Positions 8,887 through 21,841 of a DNA stretch of 64,000 nucleotides are shown here, piece after piece. The notes beneath the pieces were generated by a model. That model was not told the DNA's origin, did no database searches, and saw only the letters and a list, made by a program, of their open reading frames with translations. The translations under genes and the position numbers were made by a program. This DNA comes from Pseudomonas mosselii. Lineage in GTDB: Bacteria > Pseudomonadota > Gammaproteobacteria > Pseudomonadales > Pseudomonadaceae. Each line of letters begins with the position of its first letter. The first letter of the stretch is position 1. Location of the stretch: NCBI RefSeq assembly GCF_005796105.1, contig NZ_VAUO01000002.1:744001-808000 (forward strand), given 5' to 3'.

Positions 8887-11037
8887 TCAACGGGCCTGTT
8901 GGCCGCGCAACTGATCCAGCACGCCCTCAAGTGCGCGCTCGAACAACAACCCATCGTCGAGCGGGCGTACTTCGCCGCGGCGCAGGGCCATGGCCAGCCC
9001 GGCGCGATTCCATTCGCGTACTTTCATCCCCGTGCGGTTGGCGAACACGTAGCGATCGCTGCTGTCGATCCGTGCCACCAGCTTGCAGCGCAGCGGCTCT
9101 TCATCGTCCATCACTTCGACCCAGGTCCCCAGGCGCAGGCGCTCGACCTGACGCAAGGCCGGCTCTTGCTGATCGGCCACAAGGTTAGGTGCGCAGGCCG
9201 ACTCATCGGCGATGGCCAGCACGATATCCGACTGCACCCAGACATCGGGCAACGCGCTGTCATCGACCTGGGTTGCGCCACAGGCACGCAGGTGTAGACG
9301 TTCGAGCTGCTGGAAGAAATCGCGGGTGGCGGCCGAGTCCAGCGCCACCCCGGCCAGGCCTTCACGCAGCGCCTTGAGCAGCCCTGGCAAGCGCTCCAGC
9401 AACTGCCCAGGATGCGCGTGCGGGGCGATACTGGCGAGCAGTGCATCGACCGTCGCCAGGGCCTCGGTCCAAGCCGGCGAGTCCTCGCCCTGCTTGAGCC
9501 AGGCCAGCAATAGCACTTGGCTCCAGGCATGTTCGAGCATCTGCACCACTACCAACGGCAGGACCCGACCTCGCAGGCGCTGGTTGAGCACTTCCTGCAC
9601 CCGCAGGCGCGCCTGGAGCGTGCGCGCACGGCCCTCCTCGGCGTCGCGAGTGCGCTGCTCAAGCAGTTCATTGCGCCGACGCTCGTCCTGGCTGAAGGCC
9701 AGAAATTCGTCAAGTAGCTCGTTGAACAGGCCGCAATCATCGGAGAAGTCGTTGAGCAGGCGCTGTACCACACGCTCGACGCGCAGGTGCAAGCTGTCGC
9801 GCAGGCCTTCGCCATCGGCCTCCCAACCGATCGCCACGGCCGCGATCTCATTGACCAGGCGGCGCGCCGGATGGCTGGCACGGCTGAACAGCGCCTTGTC
9901 GATCAGCGCCACCTTCAGCAGAGGGATATGCAGACGTACGATCAGCGCACGCAGGCTGGCGGGCAGGTTGTCGTCGGCCTGGATGTAGTCGAACAGCAAA
10001 CCGACCAGGTTGATCATGTCCTCGTCGCCAGGGGCGATGCGGCGGCGTGTACCACTGCGCACACTGACGCGTAGCAGCAGTTGCTCAAGCTGCTGGGCAA
10101 GGTTGAAGTCGTCGGGCTCGCCAGGCGAAGGCACGTAATGTTGCAGGTGGGTGAGCAGACGCAGCAAGTCGCCGGTGCTGATGGCGTGCGCCGTGCCTGC
10201 GCCCAGGCGTGGGGCAAGTTGGCCACGGGCCGGGGCCAACAGTTCACCCAGCGAGGCGATGAAGGCTTCGCCTGCGCTGTCGGTCCCGCCGTTGTCGGCC
10301 AGATCCACGCTGGCGGTGGCGTGCGTTGAGGCGTGGCGCCGGTCATCGGCGCGGCGCCGTGGCGCGGGCAACAGCTCGGGCAGCACCTGGGCGCTGGCCA
10401 ACAATTGGTTGGCGTCTGCGTAAAGCAGGTCCAGATCACGCAGCACATAGCGCTCGAACAGCTTGAGCAACACCAGCTTGACGTTGATGCCCACACCCAG
10501 GTTGCGCCCGGCAGCGAGGAAGTACCGGCACAGATTAGCGGGCCCGAGCGGATTACGGGGTACGTCCAGGTCCTGTTCGAGCAGCGCAGCCAGACGCACG
10601 GTCAACTGTTCAAGCACCAAGCTATCACGCGAGAGCACCCGGTCGACCATGCCTTGCACCGCCACCACGCGCGCCAACGGGCCATTGCCCGCAGCCAACG
10701 GCACCATGCCGGGCAACTCGAAGGCATCGACCTGGCCGATGCGTGCGAACGCTTCGTAGAAGGTATCGAGAAAACCCCGTTCGATGCTCTTGCGCTTAAG
10801 GCGCAGGTCGCGCATGGCTTCGAAATAGAGGTTTTGATCACGACGCCCCGTGGCCTTGTCGGCCATCTCGAAGAGGGTGTCGTCAGCATTGTCGAACAGC
10901 GCTTGCAAGCCCTGGCGCAGTTGCAGTGCGGCCTTGTCACGCACTTGCAGCAACAACACGGGAAGGCAGGGCGAGAGCGCTGGCGCGCCTCGTTCGATGG
11001 CCCCCGCCAGGGGCACCACCTTGCCTTCTTTACGCAT
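8887..11037 (-). CDS. DUF1631 domain-containing protein
   Basis: A 716-residue protein of the DUF1631 family, common in gammaproteobacteria and of unknown function (sometimes misnamed thymidine phosphorylase). It is largely helical and cytoplasmic, with no signal peptide or membrane segment. A basic, low-complexity stretch near 220-245 (PAPRRRADDRRHASTH) separates N- and C-terminal parts. The last 80 residues look like a small beta-barrel with a conserved WVEV and NRTGMKV core. The open frame begins at 11070, but the ATG at 11037 has AAGGAG seven bases ahead and is preferred. It is divergent from nadC and lies upstream of ampD. Confidence 0.85.
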   Translation of the reverse strand: MRKEGKVVPLAGAIERGAPALSPCLPVLLLQVRDKAALQLRQGLQALFDNADDTLFEMADKATGRRDQNLYFEAMRDLRLKRKSIERGFLDTFYEAFARIGQVDAFELPGMVPLAAGNGPLARVVAVQGMVDRVLSRDSLVLEQLTVRLAALLEQDLDVPRNPLGPANLCRYFLAAGRNLGVGINVKLVLLKLFERYVLRDLDLLYADANQLLASAQVLPELLPAPRRRADDRRHASTHATASVDLADNGGTDSAGEAFIASLGELLAPARGQLAPRLGAGTAHAISTGDLLRLLTHLQHYVPSPGEPDDFNLAQQLEQLLLRVSVRSGTRRRIAPGDEDMINLVGLLFDYIQADDNLPASLRALIVRLHIPLLKVALIDKALFSRASHPARRLVNEIAAVAIGWEADGEGLRDSLHLRVERVVQRLLNDFSDDCGLFNELLDEFLAFSQDERRRNELLEQRTRDAEEGRARTLQARLRVQEVLNQRLRGRVLPLVVVQMLEHAWSQVLLLAWLKQGEDSPAWTEALATVDALLASIAPHAHPGQLLERLPGLLKALREGLAGVALDSAATRDFFQQLERLHLRACGATQVDDSALPDVWVQSDIVLAIADESACAPNLVADQQEPALRQVERLRLGTWVEVMDDEEPLRCKLVARIDSSDRYVFANRTGMKVREWNRAGLAMALRRGEVRPLDDGLLFERALEGVLDQLRGQQAR

Positions 11038-11267
11038 CCGGGACTCCTTGCTGGATGTTGCACTGTTCAACGGGCTTAAAGATCGTCAAAGCTATGACGC
11101 CAAATACTAGACGCCATTATCAGCGAAAAATCTTACTCCCGCTAGCTCGCGTTTCTCACGCGGCTAAAGACAGTGCATTTGTCGGATTGCTCACCTGGCC
11201 TGACCAAAGGTCATCTGCGCCATGGCTGTACAGCTCGCCCCCCTGCCCTATAATCGCCGCCATCTAG

Positions 11268-12131
<864 letters not shown>

Positions 12132-12150
12132 GGTATTACTCAGACACAAA

Positions 12151-12174
12151 AAAACCGGCCAGATGGCCGGTTTT
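12151..12174. terminator. Bidirectional terminator between nadC and trxB
   Basis: Perfect 10-bp stem aaaaccggcc/ggccggtttt with a 4-base loop (agat), flanked by A-rich and T-rich tracts, between the convergent nadC and trxB genes. It should stop transcription from both sides. Confidence 0.9.
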
Positions 12175-12220
12175 ATTGTGAGGCCCGCGCGAATTGGGCG
12201 GCGGGCCCACGATGGCTCGG

Positions 12221-13357
<1,137 letters not shown>

Positions 13358-13359
13358 TT

Positions 13360-13374
13360 ATAGACAGTCTCTAT
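13360..13374. promoter_or_regulatory. Candidate OxyR-type site upstream of trxB
   Basis: ATAG-N7-CTAT at 13360-13374, the spacing of one half of the classical OxyR motif (ATAG-N7-CTAT-N7-ATAG-N7-CTAT). The second half does not match. It sits in the 318-base gap between divergent trxB and cysZ (13184-13501). The remainder of that gap shows no other recognised element. Confidence 0.45.
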
Positions 13375-13501
13375 GTGCAGAACACGCCGATAGCAAAATC
13401 CTAAACGCTTTGTTACACCCCGTTTCCCCAACCCTGTTCACCTTTCGTCGAAACGGCAAACTCGGTATGGTCAGCGCGTTTTCCTTCTGCGGAGCATGCC
13501 G

Positions 13502-14230
13502 ATGCAAACCCCCGTCCTTTCCGGCCCACAGTACCTGCGCGAAGGCCTGAAACTGGTGCTCAGCCCAGGTCTGCGCCTGTTCGTGCTGCTGCCTCTGGCG
13601 GTCAACCTGCTGCTGTTCGGCGGTCTGATCTGGTTCGCCGGCCATCAATTTAGCATGTGGGTCGACCACCTGATGCCCACCTTGCCCGACTGGCTGAGCT
13701 TCCTGAGCTACATCCTCTGGCCGCTGTTCGTCGCCCTGGTGCTGCTGATGGTGTTCTTCAGCTTCACCCTGCTGGCAAACGTGATCGCCGCGCCGTTCAA
13801 CGGCTTCCTGGCGGAAAAGGTCGAGGTCGTGGTACGCGGCCAGGACACCTTCCCGCCGTTCAGCTGGAGTGAGCTGGTAGCCATGGTGCCGCGCACGTTC
13901 AGCCGCGAGATGCGCAAACTCGGCTACTTCCTGCCCCGCGCCATCGGCCTGTTCATCTTGTCGTTTATTCCGGTGGTCAACGTGATCGCCGCGCCGCTGT
14001 GGCTGGTGTTCGGTATCTGGATGATGGCCATCCAGTACATCGACTACCCGGCCGACAACAACAAGATGAGCTGGCAGGACATGCTCGCCTGGCTGCGCAG
14101 CAAGCGCTGGCAATCGATGGGCTTTGGCGGGATCACCTACCTGGCGCTGATGATACCGCTGGTCAACGTGCTGATGATGCCCGCCGCGGTAGCCGGGGCG
14201 ACGTTGTTCTGGGTGCGTGAGCGCAACTGA
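13502..14230 (+). CDS. cysZ: Sulfate transporter CysZ family membrane protein
   Basis: A 242-residue inner-membrane protein of the CysZ/EI24 family, which mediates sulfate uptake for cysteine synthesis. Hydrophobic helices are visible at about 25-50, 65-95, 140-180 and 205-225. ATG codons occur at 13496 and 13502; GGAG at 13491-13494 is one base from the first and seven from the second, so the second is preferred. It is divergent from trxB; a hairpin follows, separating it from a convergent chemoreceptor gene. Confidence 0.85.
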   Translation: MQTPVLSGPQYLREGLKLVLSPGLRLFVLLPLAVNLLLFGGLIWFAGHQFSMWVDHLMPTLPDWLSFLSYILWPLFVALVLLMVFFSFTLLANVIAAPFNGFLAEKVEVVVRGQDTFPPFSWSELVAMVPRTFSREMRKLGYFLPRAIGLFILSFIPVVNVIAAPLWLVFGIWMMAIQYIDYPADNNKMSWQDMLAWLRSKRWQSMGFGGITYLALMIPLVNVLMMPAAVAGATLFWVRERN

Positions 14231-14255
14231 TCAGGCTGAGCGCCACAGGCGGTGG

Positions 14256-14280
14256 GAGTGGCCCAAGTAAAGGGCCGCTC
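14256..14280. terminator. Hairpin between cysZ and the PAS chemoreceptor
   Basis: Nine-pair stem gagtggccc/gggccgctc (one U-G wobble) with a seven-base loop (aagtaaa) in the short gap between convergent genes; a likely shared terminator, although no long T tract follows. Confidence 0.5.
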
Positions 14281-14296
14281 GCACCTGCCGGAACAC

Positions 14297-15613
14297 TCAG
14301 GCAGACAACTGGCTGGAAAACTGCCCCACCGCATCCACGACCTTCTTCGCCCCTTCCTGGATCTCCACGATCACCCCGCCGGTATCGGCGGCCAAGGCCA
14401 GGCCTTGCTCGGCCTGGCGCTTGCTGGTGTCGATGATGTCCACCGCTGCCTGGGCGAGCTGCTCGTTTTGTTGCACCACCTTGGCGATTTCCTCAGTGGC
14501 GCTGCTGGTGCGTGAGGCCAGTTGGCGTACCTCGTCGGCCACCACGGCAAAGCCACGGCCTTGCTCGCCGGCGCGCGCGGCCTCGATTGCGGCGTTGAGC
14601 GCCAGCAGGTTGGTCTGGCCGGCGATGTCGCTGATGGTCTTGATGATCGCGCCAATCACCTTCGACTGCGTATCCAGCGCCTGGATACCCTCGGCGGCCT
14701 GCTGCATCGACCCCTCCAGGCCGCGCATCACTTCCACGGTCTGGGTCACCACATCGGTAGCCTTGCGCGCGCAGCCGTCGGTTTCGATCGACGTGGTGTA
14801 GGCGATATCCGCCGCCTGGGCCACGGCCTGTTCCTGGTTGACCTGATCGGTGATGACAGTGGCGAACTTGACCACTTTGTAGAGTACATCGTGGGCGTCG
14901 ATGATCGGGTTGTACGAAGCTTCCAGCCACACCGTACGGCCATAGGCGTCAATGCGCTTGAAGCGGTCGGCGATGTACTCGCCACGGCGCAGCTTTTCCC
15001 AGAATGTCTTGTACTCGGCCGAAGCCGACGTTTGCGGCTCGCAGAACATCCGATGATGCTTGCCACGCACCTGCTCCAGGCTGTAGCCCATGCTCTGCAA
15101 GAAACGATCGTTGGCGGTGAGGACCTGGCCCTCAAGATCGAACTCGATCACCGCAGTAGAACGCATCAGCGCCTTGATCAGGCTTTCATGCTCGCGGGAA
15201 GCTTCGATGGTGCGGGTCAGGTCGCTGGAGTGCAACGAAAAATGCCGAATGCGCCCGCTGCTGTCCTTGACCGGTTGCAGGATCGAACGCAGCCAGGCCT
15301 CTTCACCATTGCCGCGGAGCAAGCGGAAGGCGCCATTGAGATGTTCGCCACGAGCGATGGCGGTCTTCATGCGCTGGTAAAAATCGAGCTTTTTCACATG
15401 GGCCGGGACGATCTCTTCGATGTTGCGGCCGATCAATTGCTCGGCGCGGTAACCCATTTCGGCCTCGAAGTTGGAATTGACCGACTCGATGCGCCCCTGT
15501 GGGTCTAGCTGCAACACCAGCATTTCGCTGTCGAGGCTGTTCTTGACCTGCTCGACGGACAGTAGCTCCTCACGCAGTTGCTGAACTTCTTGCTTCAATT
15601 TGCTGTTGAACAT
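14297..15613 (-). CDS. Soluble PAS-containing methyl-accepting chemotaxis protein
   Basis: A 438-residue chemoreceptor without membrane segments. An N-terminal coiled coil (about 1-25) is followed by two tandem PAS domains (about 25-145 and 150-265) and a short signalling domain containing the hairpin sequence [18 protein letters not shown]. The layout resembles Aer-like and BdlA-type sensors, which use flavin or heme to sense redox state or oxygen; no cofactor residue can be assigned by eye. The open frame starts with TTG at 15691; ATG 15613 gives the normal [10 protein letters not shown] start. The signalling domain ends early after its C-terminal helix, as in BdlA-type proteins. Confidence 0.88.
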   Translation of the reverse strand: MFNSKLKQEVQQLREELLSVEQVKNSLDSEMLVLQLDPQGRIESVNSNFEAEMGYRAEQLIGRNIEEIVPAHVKKLDFYQRMKTAIARGEHLNGAFRLLRGNGEEAWLRSILQPVKDSSGRIRHFSLHSSDLTRTIEASREHESLIKALMRSTAVIEFDLEGQVLTANDRFLQSMGYSLEQVRGKHHRMFCEPQTSASAEYKTFWEKLRRGEYIADRFKRIDAYGRTVWLEASYNPIIDAHDVLYKVVKFATVITDQVNQEQAVAQAADIAYTTSIETDGCARKATDVVTQTVEVMRGLEGSMQQAAEGIQALDTQSKVIGAIIKTISDIAGQTNLLALNAAIEAARAGEQGRGFAVVADEVRQLASRTSSATEEIAKVVQQNEQLAQAAVDIIDTSKRQAEQGLALAADTGGVIVEIQEGAKKVVDAVGQFSSQLSA

Positions 15614-15790
15614 CAACGGTCCCAGAGCGCATACCCAAATTCGAATGCTTCTGCATCGGCCAACAGGGCGGGGTTCTTGAGCAACCGACAAGGAAATATT
15701 CAGCCGGCTGAAAACGCCGGAAACCAGGCGTCATCTAGCCGTCACACAACCGTCACATGACCGCAATTGGGGCAGCGGAGACTTTTTTCC

Positions 15791-17008
15791 ATGAACACAC
15801 CGCCCCTGCACATCACCCTGGTCAGCGAAACCTTCCCACCCGAGATCAATGGCGTGGCCAATACCCTTGGGCGCCTCTGCGATGGCCTGCGCCTGCGTGG
15901 CCATCAGGTAGAACTGATCCGCCCGCGCCAACTCGCCGACGCACACTCGGTCGCGCCTGCCGATCTGCTGTTGTGCCGGGGCTGGCCGCTACCGGGCTAC
16001 CCCGGGCTGCAATGGGGTGAAGTGTCGATGCACAAACTGCTGCGCCACTGGCGCAGGCAGCGTCCAGATGTGCTGTACATCGCCACCGAAGGGCCGCTGG
16101 GCCTGAGTGCCCTGCGCGCCGCGCGACGCCTGGGAATTGCTGTGGTCAGTGGTTTCCACACCAACTTCCCACAATACTCCGGGCAGTACGGCCTGGGCCT
16201 GCTGGCACGCATGCTCACCCACTACCTGCGCTGGTTCCATCGACGGACCGCGATCACCCTGGTTCCCAGCGCCAGCCAGCGCCTGGAGCTGGAACGTCGT
16301 GGGTTCGAGCGGCTCGGGCTGATGGCACGAGGCGTCGACGCCTACCTGTTCAACCCGGCCCGGCGCAACGACGCCTTGCGCGCGCAATGGGGGCTGGGCG
16401 CAGACGACATCGGCGTACTCTACGTCGGGCGCCTGGCGGCGGAAAAGAACCTGGCGCTGCTGCGCCCGTGCCTGGAGGCCTTGCAGCGCAGTTATCCACA
16501 GCGACGCCTACGCCTGATCCTGGTCGGCGATGGCCCACTCAGCGCACGCCTTCAACAGCAGTTGCCCGACGCGCTGTTCTGCGGCGCGCAGCGTGGCGAG
16601 GCGCTAGCCGAGCACTATGCCAGCGCCGACCTGTTCCTGTTCCCCAGCCTCACCGAGACGTTCGGCAACGTGGTGCTCGAAGCCTTGGCCTCGGGGCTGG
16701 CGGTGGTTGCCTACGATGAGGCCGCCGCCGCCCAGCACATCTGCCATGGTCACAGCGGTGCCCTGGCGATGCCGGGCGACCAAGCCGCGTTCATCGACGC
16801 CGCATGCTGGCTGCTCGAAGAGCGCGAAACCTTGCGCCGGGTACGCCTGAACGCCCGTCAGCACGCCAGCCGCCAAGGCTGGCCAGCGATCGTCGAGCAG
16901 TTCGAGGGGTATCTGTACAGCGCCTGTCGCGGCGCAGTCGCCTCGACAGGTCAGATCGCGTCTACCGGGCTGCCGATCAAGCCAGGCTCGCCAGCGCCTG
17001 ACGGCTGA
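15791..17008 (+). CDS. Glycosyltransferase family 4 protein
   Basis: A 405-residue GT-B glycosyltransferase. The N-terminal acceptor domain opens with TLVSETFPPEINGVANT, the classical start of GT4 enzymes that make alpha-mannosyl or related lipid-linked sugars. The C-terminal nucleotide-sugar domain has GRLAAEKN, LVGDGP and the EX7E motif in PSLTETFGNVVLEAL. Acceptor and donor cannot be told from sequence alone; similar proteins are annotated as GDP-mannose-dependent alpha-mannosyltransferases. ATG 15791 has GGAG ten bases ahead. Its last 32 bases overlap the convergent reductase gene. Confidence 0.87.
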   Translation: MNTPPLHITLVSETFPPEINGVANTLGRLCDGLRLRGHQVELIRPRQLADAHSVAPADLLLCRGWPLPGYPGLQWGEVSMHKLLRHWRRQRPDVLYIATEGPLGLSALRAARRLGIAVVSGFHTNFPQYSGQYGLGLLARMLTHYLRWFHRRTAITLVPSASQRLELERRGFERLGLMARGVDAYLFNPARRNDALRAQWGLGADDIGVLYVGRLAAEKNLALLRPCLEALQRSYPQRRLRLILVGDGPLSARLQQQLPDALFCGAQRGEALAEHYASADLFLFPSLTETFGNVVLEALASGLAVVAYDEAAAAQHICHGHSGALAMPGDQAAFIDAACWLLEERETLRRVRLNARQHASRQGWPAIVEQFEGYLYSACRGAVASTGQIASTGLPIKPGSPAPDG

Positions 17009-18080
17009 ACGGCAGCACATCGGCCTCCCGCCCATCGCGAACCTTCTGCGCCCACTGGGCATCGACCAGCAAGGCGCGGCCCACCGCCACCAGGTCGAAC
17101 TCCTGGTCTTCAAGGCGGCGCAGCAGGCCTTCCAGGCTGGCCGGCTTGGCCACCTTGTCGGTGTCGACCATGAACTGCAGGAACTCCCCATCCAACCCCA
17201 CGCTGCCCACGGTGATGGTCGGCTTGCCGGTAAGCTTACGGGTCCAGCCGGCCAGGTTGAGGTCGCTGCCGTCGAACTCAGGCTCCCAGAAGCGACGTGT
17301 GGAACAGTGGAAGATATCCACACCCGCCTCGGACAACGGCGCCAGGAACGCGCCCAGTGCCTCTGGGGTGTGCACCAAGCGCGCGGTGTAGTCCTGCTGC
17401 TTCCACTGCGAGAAGCGCAAGATGATCGGGAAGTCCGGCCCCACTGCGGCGCGTACTGCGCGAATCAGCTCGATGGCAAATCGCGAACGACCAGCCAGAT
17501 CGCCACCGTAGCCATCGGTACGACGGTTGCTGGCGTCCCAGAAGAACTGGTCGATCAGGTAGCCGTGGGCGCCATGGATTTCCACACCGTCCATGCCAAT
17601 GGCCTGGGCGTCGCGGGCCGCCTGGGCGAAGGCGGCAATGACCTCGTCAATGTCATCCTGGGTCATCTCGTGCACCAGCACCTTGCCGTCCTTCTGCTTG
17701 CCGCTTGGGCCGTAGGCCGGCACATCGCCGTCCGGCTCGGTGCCCAGGCGACGCACGCTACCCACATGCCACAGCTGCGGCACGATGCGCCCACCTTCTG
17801 CATGCACCGCATCCACCACACGCTTCCACCCCGCCAAGGCATCGTCGCCATGAAAACGCGGCACATTCGGGTAACCGTTGGCAGCGCGGTGCGCGACCGT
17901 GGTGCCCTCGGTGACGATCAGGCCAACCCCGGCCGCAGCGCGGCGACGGTAGTACTCGACCACGCCGTCGTGGGGCACGCCGCCTGGGCAGAAGGTGCGG
18001 GTCATCGGCGCCATTACCACGCGGGTCGGCAGCTCGAGCGAGCCGAGGGTGAAAGGCTGGAACAGGGGGTTGCTGGACAT
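16977..18080 (-). CDS. NADH:flavin oxidoreductase, old yellow enzyme family
   Basis: A 367-residue FMN-dependent ene-reductase of the OYE family. It begins with the typical LFQPFTLGSLELPTRVVMAPMTR block. The ligand-binding His/His pair is in EIHGAHGYLIDQFF, followed by the NRRTDGYGG signature, and TVGSVG near the C-terminus helps hold FMN. Such enzymes reduce electrophilic alkenes, quinones or nitro compounds using NAD(P)H; the natural substrate is unknown. GGGAG precedes the ATG. Its 3' end overlaps the convergent glycosyltransferase gene by 32 bases. Confidence 0.9.
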   Translation of the reverse strand: MSSNPLFQPFTLGSLELPTRVVMAPMTRTFCPGGVPHDGVVEYYRRRAAAGVGLIVTEGTTVAHRAANGYPNVPRFHGDDALAGWKRVVDAVHAEGGRIVPQLWHVGSVRRLGTEPDGDVPAYGPSGKQKDGKVLVHEMTQDDIDEVIAAFAQAARDAQAIGMDGVEIHGAHGYLIDQFFWDASNRRTDGYGGDLAGRSRFAIELIRAVRAAVGPDFPIILRFSQWKQQDYTARLVHTPEALGAFLAPLSEAGVDIFHCSTRRFWEPEFDGSDLNLAGWTRKLTGKPTITVGSVGLDGEFLQFMVDTDKVAKPASLEGLLRRLEDQEFDLVAVGRALLVDAQWAQKVRDGREADVLPFSRQALASLA

Positions 18081-18217
18081 GCGGCGCTCCCGGCATGGCT
18101 GAGGAATCGCCAGAGCTTAGGGGGCGCAGGAGAGTGGGCACAGCATCATTGATTGGGGTGATTGTCCGGTATCGCGGATGAGCGCGGGACACGCCCGCGC
18201 CCTCACTGGCACACCAA

Positions 18218-18700
18218 TCAGGCCAAGGCTTTCTCGATCGCCTGCACCACGCTTGGATCGTCCGGCGCGGTACGTGGGGCGAAGCGGGCCAGTACGCGCC
18301 CATCCTTGCCCACCAGGAACTTCTCGAAATTCCAGCTGATGTCGCCGGGAAACTCCGCGCCCTCGCCCGCCAGCAGGCGGTACAGGGAATGCCGGTGCGG
18401 GCCGTTGACTTCAAGCTTGGCGCCCAGCGGGAAGCTCACCCCGTAGGTGAGGCGGCAGAACTCCTGGATGTCCTTTTCACTGCCGGGTTCTTGTCCAGCG
18501 AACTGGTTGCACGGCAGGCCCAGCACATTGAACCCTTTGCCCTTGAACTGCTGGTGAAGTTTTTCCAGCGAGGCGTATTGCGGCGTCAGGCCACACTTGG
18601 AGGCGACATTGACCACCAGCACTACCTGGCCCTTGAACGGTGCGAGGGGCAGGTCCTCGCCGTTCAGCGCCTTCAATGTCAGGTCGTGAAATGCACTCAT
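18218..18700 (-). CDS. Glutathione peroxidase family thiol peroxidase
   Basis: A 160-residue peroxidase of the GPx/BtuE family. Catalytic Cys36 is in NVASKCG, Gln70 in GQEPG and Trp123 in SWNFEKF; Cys82 is placed as the resolving cysteine of thioredoxin-dependent GPx enzymes, so thioredoxin is a likely electron donor. The open frame starts at 18751, but ATG 18700 has a strong GAGAGGGG ahead and gives the usual MSAFHDL start. It lies near trxB, gpx and slyD stress genes but is separated from them by promoters. Confidence 0.93.
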   Translation of the reverse strand: MSAFHDLTLKALNGEDLPLAPFKGQVVLVVNVASKCGLTPQYASLEKLHQQFKGKGFNVLGLPCNQFAGQEPGSEKDIQEFCRLTYGVSFPLGAKLEVNGPHRHSLYRLLAGEGAEFPGDISWNFEKFLVGKDGRVLARFAPRTAPDDPSVVQAIEKALA

Positions 18701-18790
18701 GATGAATCCCCTCTCAGGTTCCCAATGGTCGCTGGGGCGAATCACGCCCACTAAAAAGGCGCGCGGCCAAACCGTTCACCCTCCCTAGGA

Positions 18791-18809
18791 GGGCAAGTAC
18801 GGCTTGCCC
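18791..18809. terminator. Hairpin after slyD
   Basis: Seven-bp stem gggcaag/cttgccc with a five-base loop, between the gpx start and the slyD stop on the minus strand. It fits a terminator for slyD but lacks a clear U tract. Confidence 0.4.
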
Positions 18810-18845
18810 GAGCGCCTGGCGACTCTCTGAGCGTAGCGCAGAAAA

Positions 18846-19331
18846 TCAGTGGTGGTGGCCACCTTCACCGTGGATGTGGCGGTGAGCGACTTCTTCGTCG
18901 CTGGCATCACGCACGTTGACCACCTTCACTTTGAAGTTCAGGCGCTGACCGGCCAGTGGGTGGTTGCCGTCGACGGTGATGTCGTCGCCATCGATGTCGC
19001 GGATAGTGACGATCTGCATCTGGCCATCCGGCGCCGAGGCGTGGAACTGCATGCCGACTTCCAGTTGGTCGACGCCCTCGAACAGGCTACGGTTCAGGGT
19101 GCTGACCAGCTCGGCCAGGTATTCGCCGTAGGCTTCTTCCGGCTCGATGGCAACGTCCAGCTCATCACCGGCCTGCTTGCCTTCGAGGGCCTTTTCCAGG
19201 CCCGGAATGATGTTGGCAGCACCGTGCAGGTAGACCAGCGGCGCACCGCCGGAGGAGCTGTCGATGACCTCACCAGCGTCGTTGGTCAGGGTATAGTCGA
19301 TGGAGACAGCCTTGTTGGCGGCGATCAGCAT
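18846..19331 (-). CDS. slyD: FKBP-type peptidyl-prolyl isomerase SlyD
   Basis: A 161-residue FKBP-type isomerase and chaperone. The N-terminal half-domain (IDYTLTNDAGEVIDSS, PLVYLHGAANIIPGLEKAL) and the inserted flap domain are typical of SlyD, and the tail HRHIHGEGGHHH is histidine-rich and should bind nickel or zinc. The longest frame starts at 19385; ATG 19331 gives the family start MLIAANKAVS. It is divergent from the DUF3565 gene with a 74-base gap. Confidence 0.93.
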   Translation of the reverse strand: MLIAANKAVSIDYTLTNDAGEVIDSSSGGAPLVYLHGAANIIPGLEKALEGKQAGDELDVAIEPEEAYGEYLAELVSTLNRSLFEGVDQLEVGMQFHASAPDGQMQIVTIRDIDGDDITVDGNHPLAGQRLNFKVKVVNVRDASDEEVAHRHIHGEGGHHH

Positions 19332-19405
19332 GGGGGCAAGACCTTTTGCAAAAGAATGTAGAACGGGGAAGTGTAACCAAGGCACCGCCCGATTGCGAAC
19401 CGACC

Positions 19406-19633
19406 ATGGACGAAGGGGCGCCCGTCAGTCTGATCACAGGCTTCAGCCAGGACGAAGACGGCCATTGGGTGGTCGCACTGTCCTGCGGGCACACCCAGCA
19501 CCTGCGCCATCAGCCCCCCTGGCAAGCCCGTCCCTGGGTGCTCGACGCCGAGCAGCGCCAGCAGCGCATTGGCCAAGCCTTCAACTGCGGCTGGTGCGCC
19601 CAAGGGGCGGTTAGCGATACCCTTGGCCGTTGA
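19406..19633 (+). CDS. DUF3565 family small protein
   Basis: A 75-residue protein of the DUF3565 family, function unknown. It shows the family pattern: ITGFSQDEDGHWVVALSCGH, then HLRHQPPW and RPWVL. Two cysteines in NCGWC form a CxxC pair near the C-terminus, which with CGH suggests metal binding. ATG 19406 has no strong Shine-Dalgarno sequence; an in-frame TTG at 19346 is less likely. It ends 32 bases before pta and may be co-transcribed with it. Confidence 0.75.
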   Translation: MDEGAPVSLITGFSQDEDGHWVVALSCGHTQHLRHQPPWQARPWVLDAEQRQQRIGQAFNCGWCAQGAVSDTLGR

Positions 19634-19665
19634 TTCTTTTGCACCGCTTATTTCGAGAAGCACGC

Positions 19666-21756
<2,091 letters not shown>

Positions 21757-21763
21757 AACGCAA

Positions 21764-21821
21764 CGCGGGGCAACCCCACGTCCAACGCCACCAAGGGCGT
21801 AGGGCGCGCGATTGCCCCGCG
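21764..21821. terminator. Long stem-loop between pta and the OmpA lipoprotein gene
   Basis: A 10-bp perfect stem cgcggggcaa (21764-21773) / ttgccccgcg (21812-21821) encloses 38 bases between convergent genes. It is a likely shared terminator or REP-type element. Confidence 0.45.
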
Positions 21822-21841
21822 AGCGGCGCAGGCCCGATAGC

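Noticed and set aside
8814..8954. N-terminal extension of AmpD by 47 codons
   Set aside because: It overlaps the DUF1631 stop region and would add a sequence foreign to the AmpD family.
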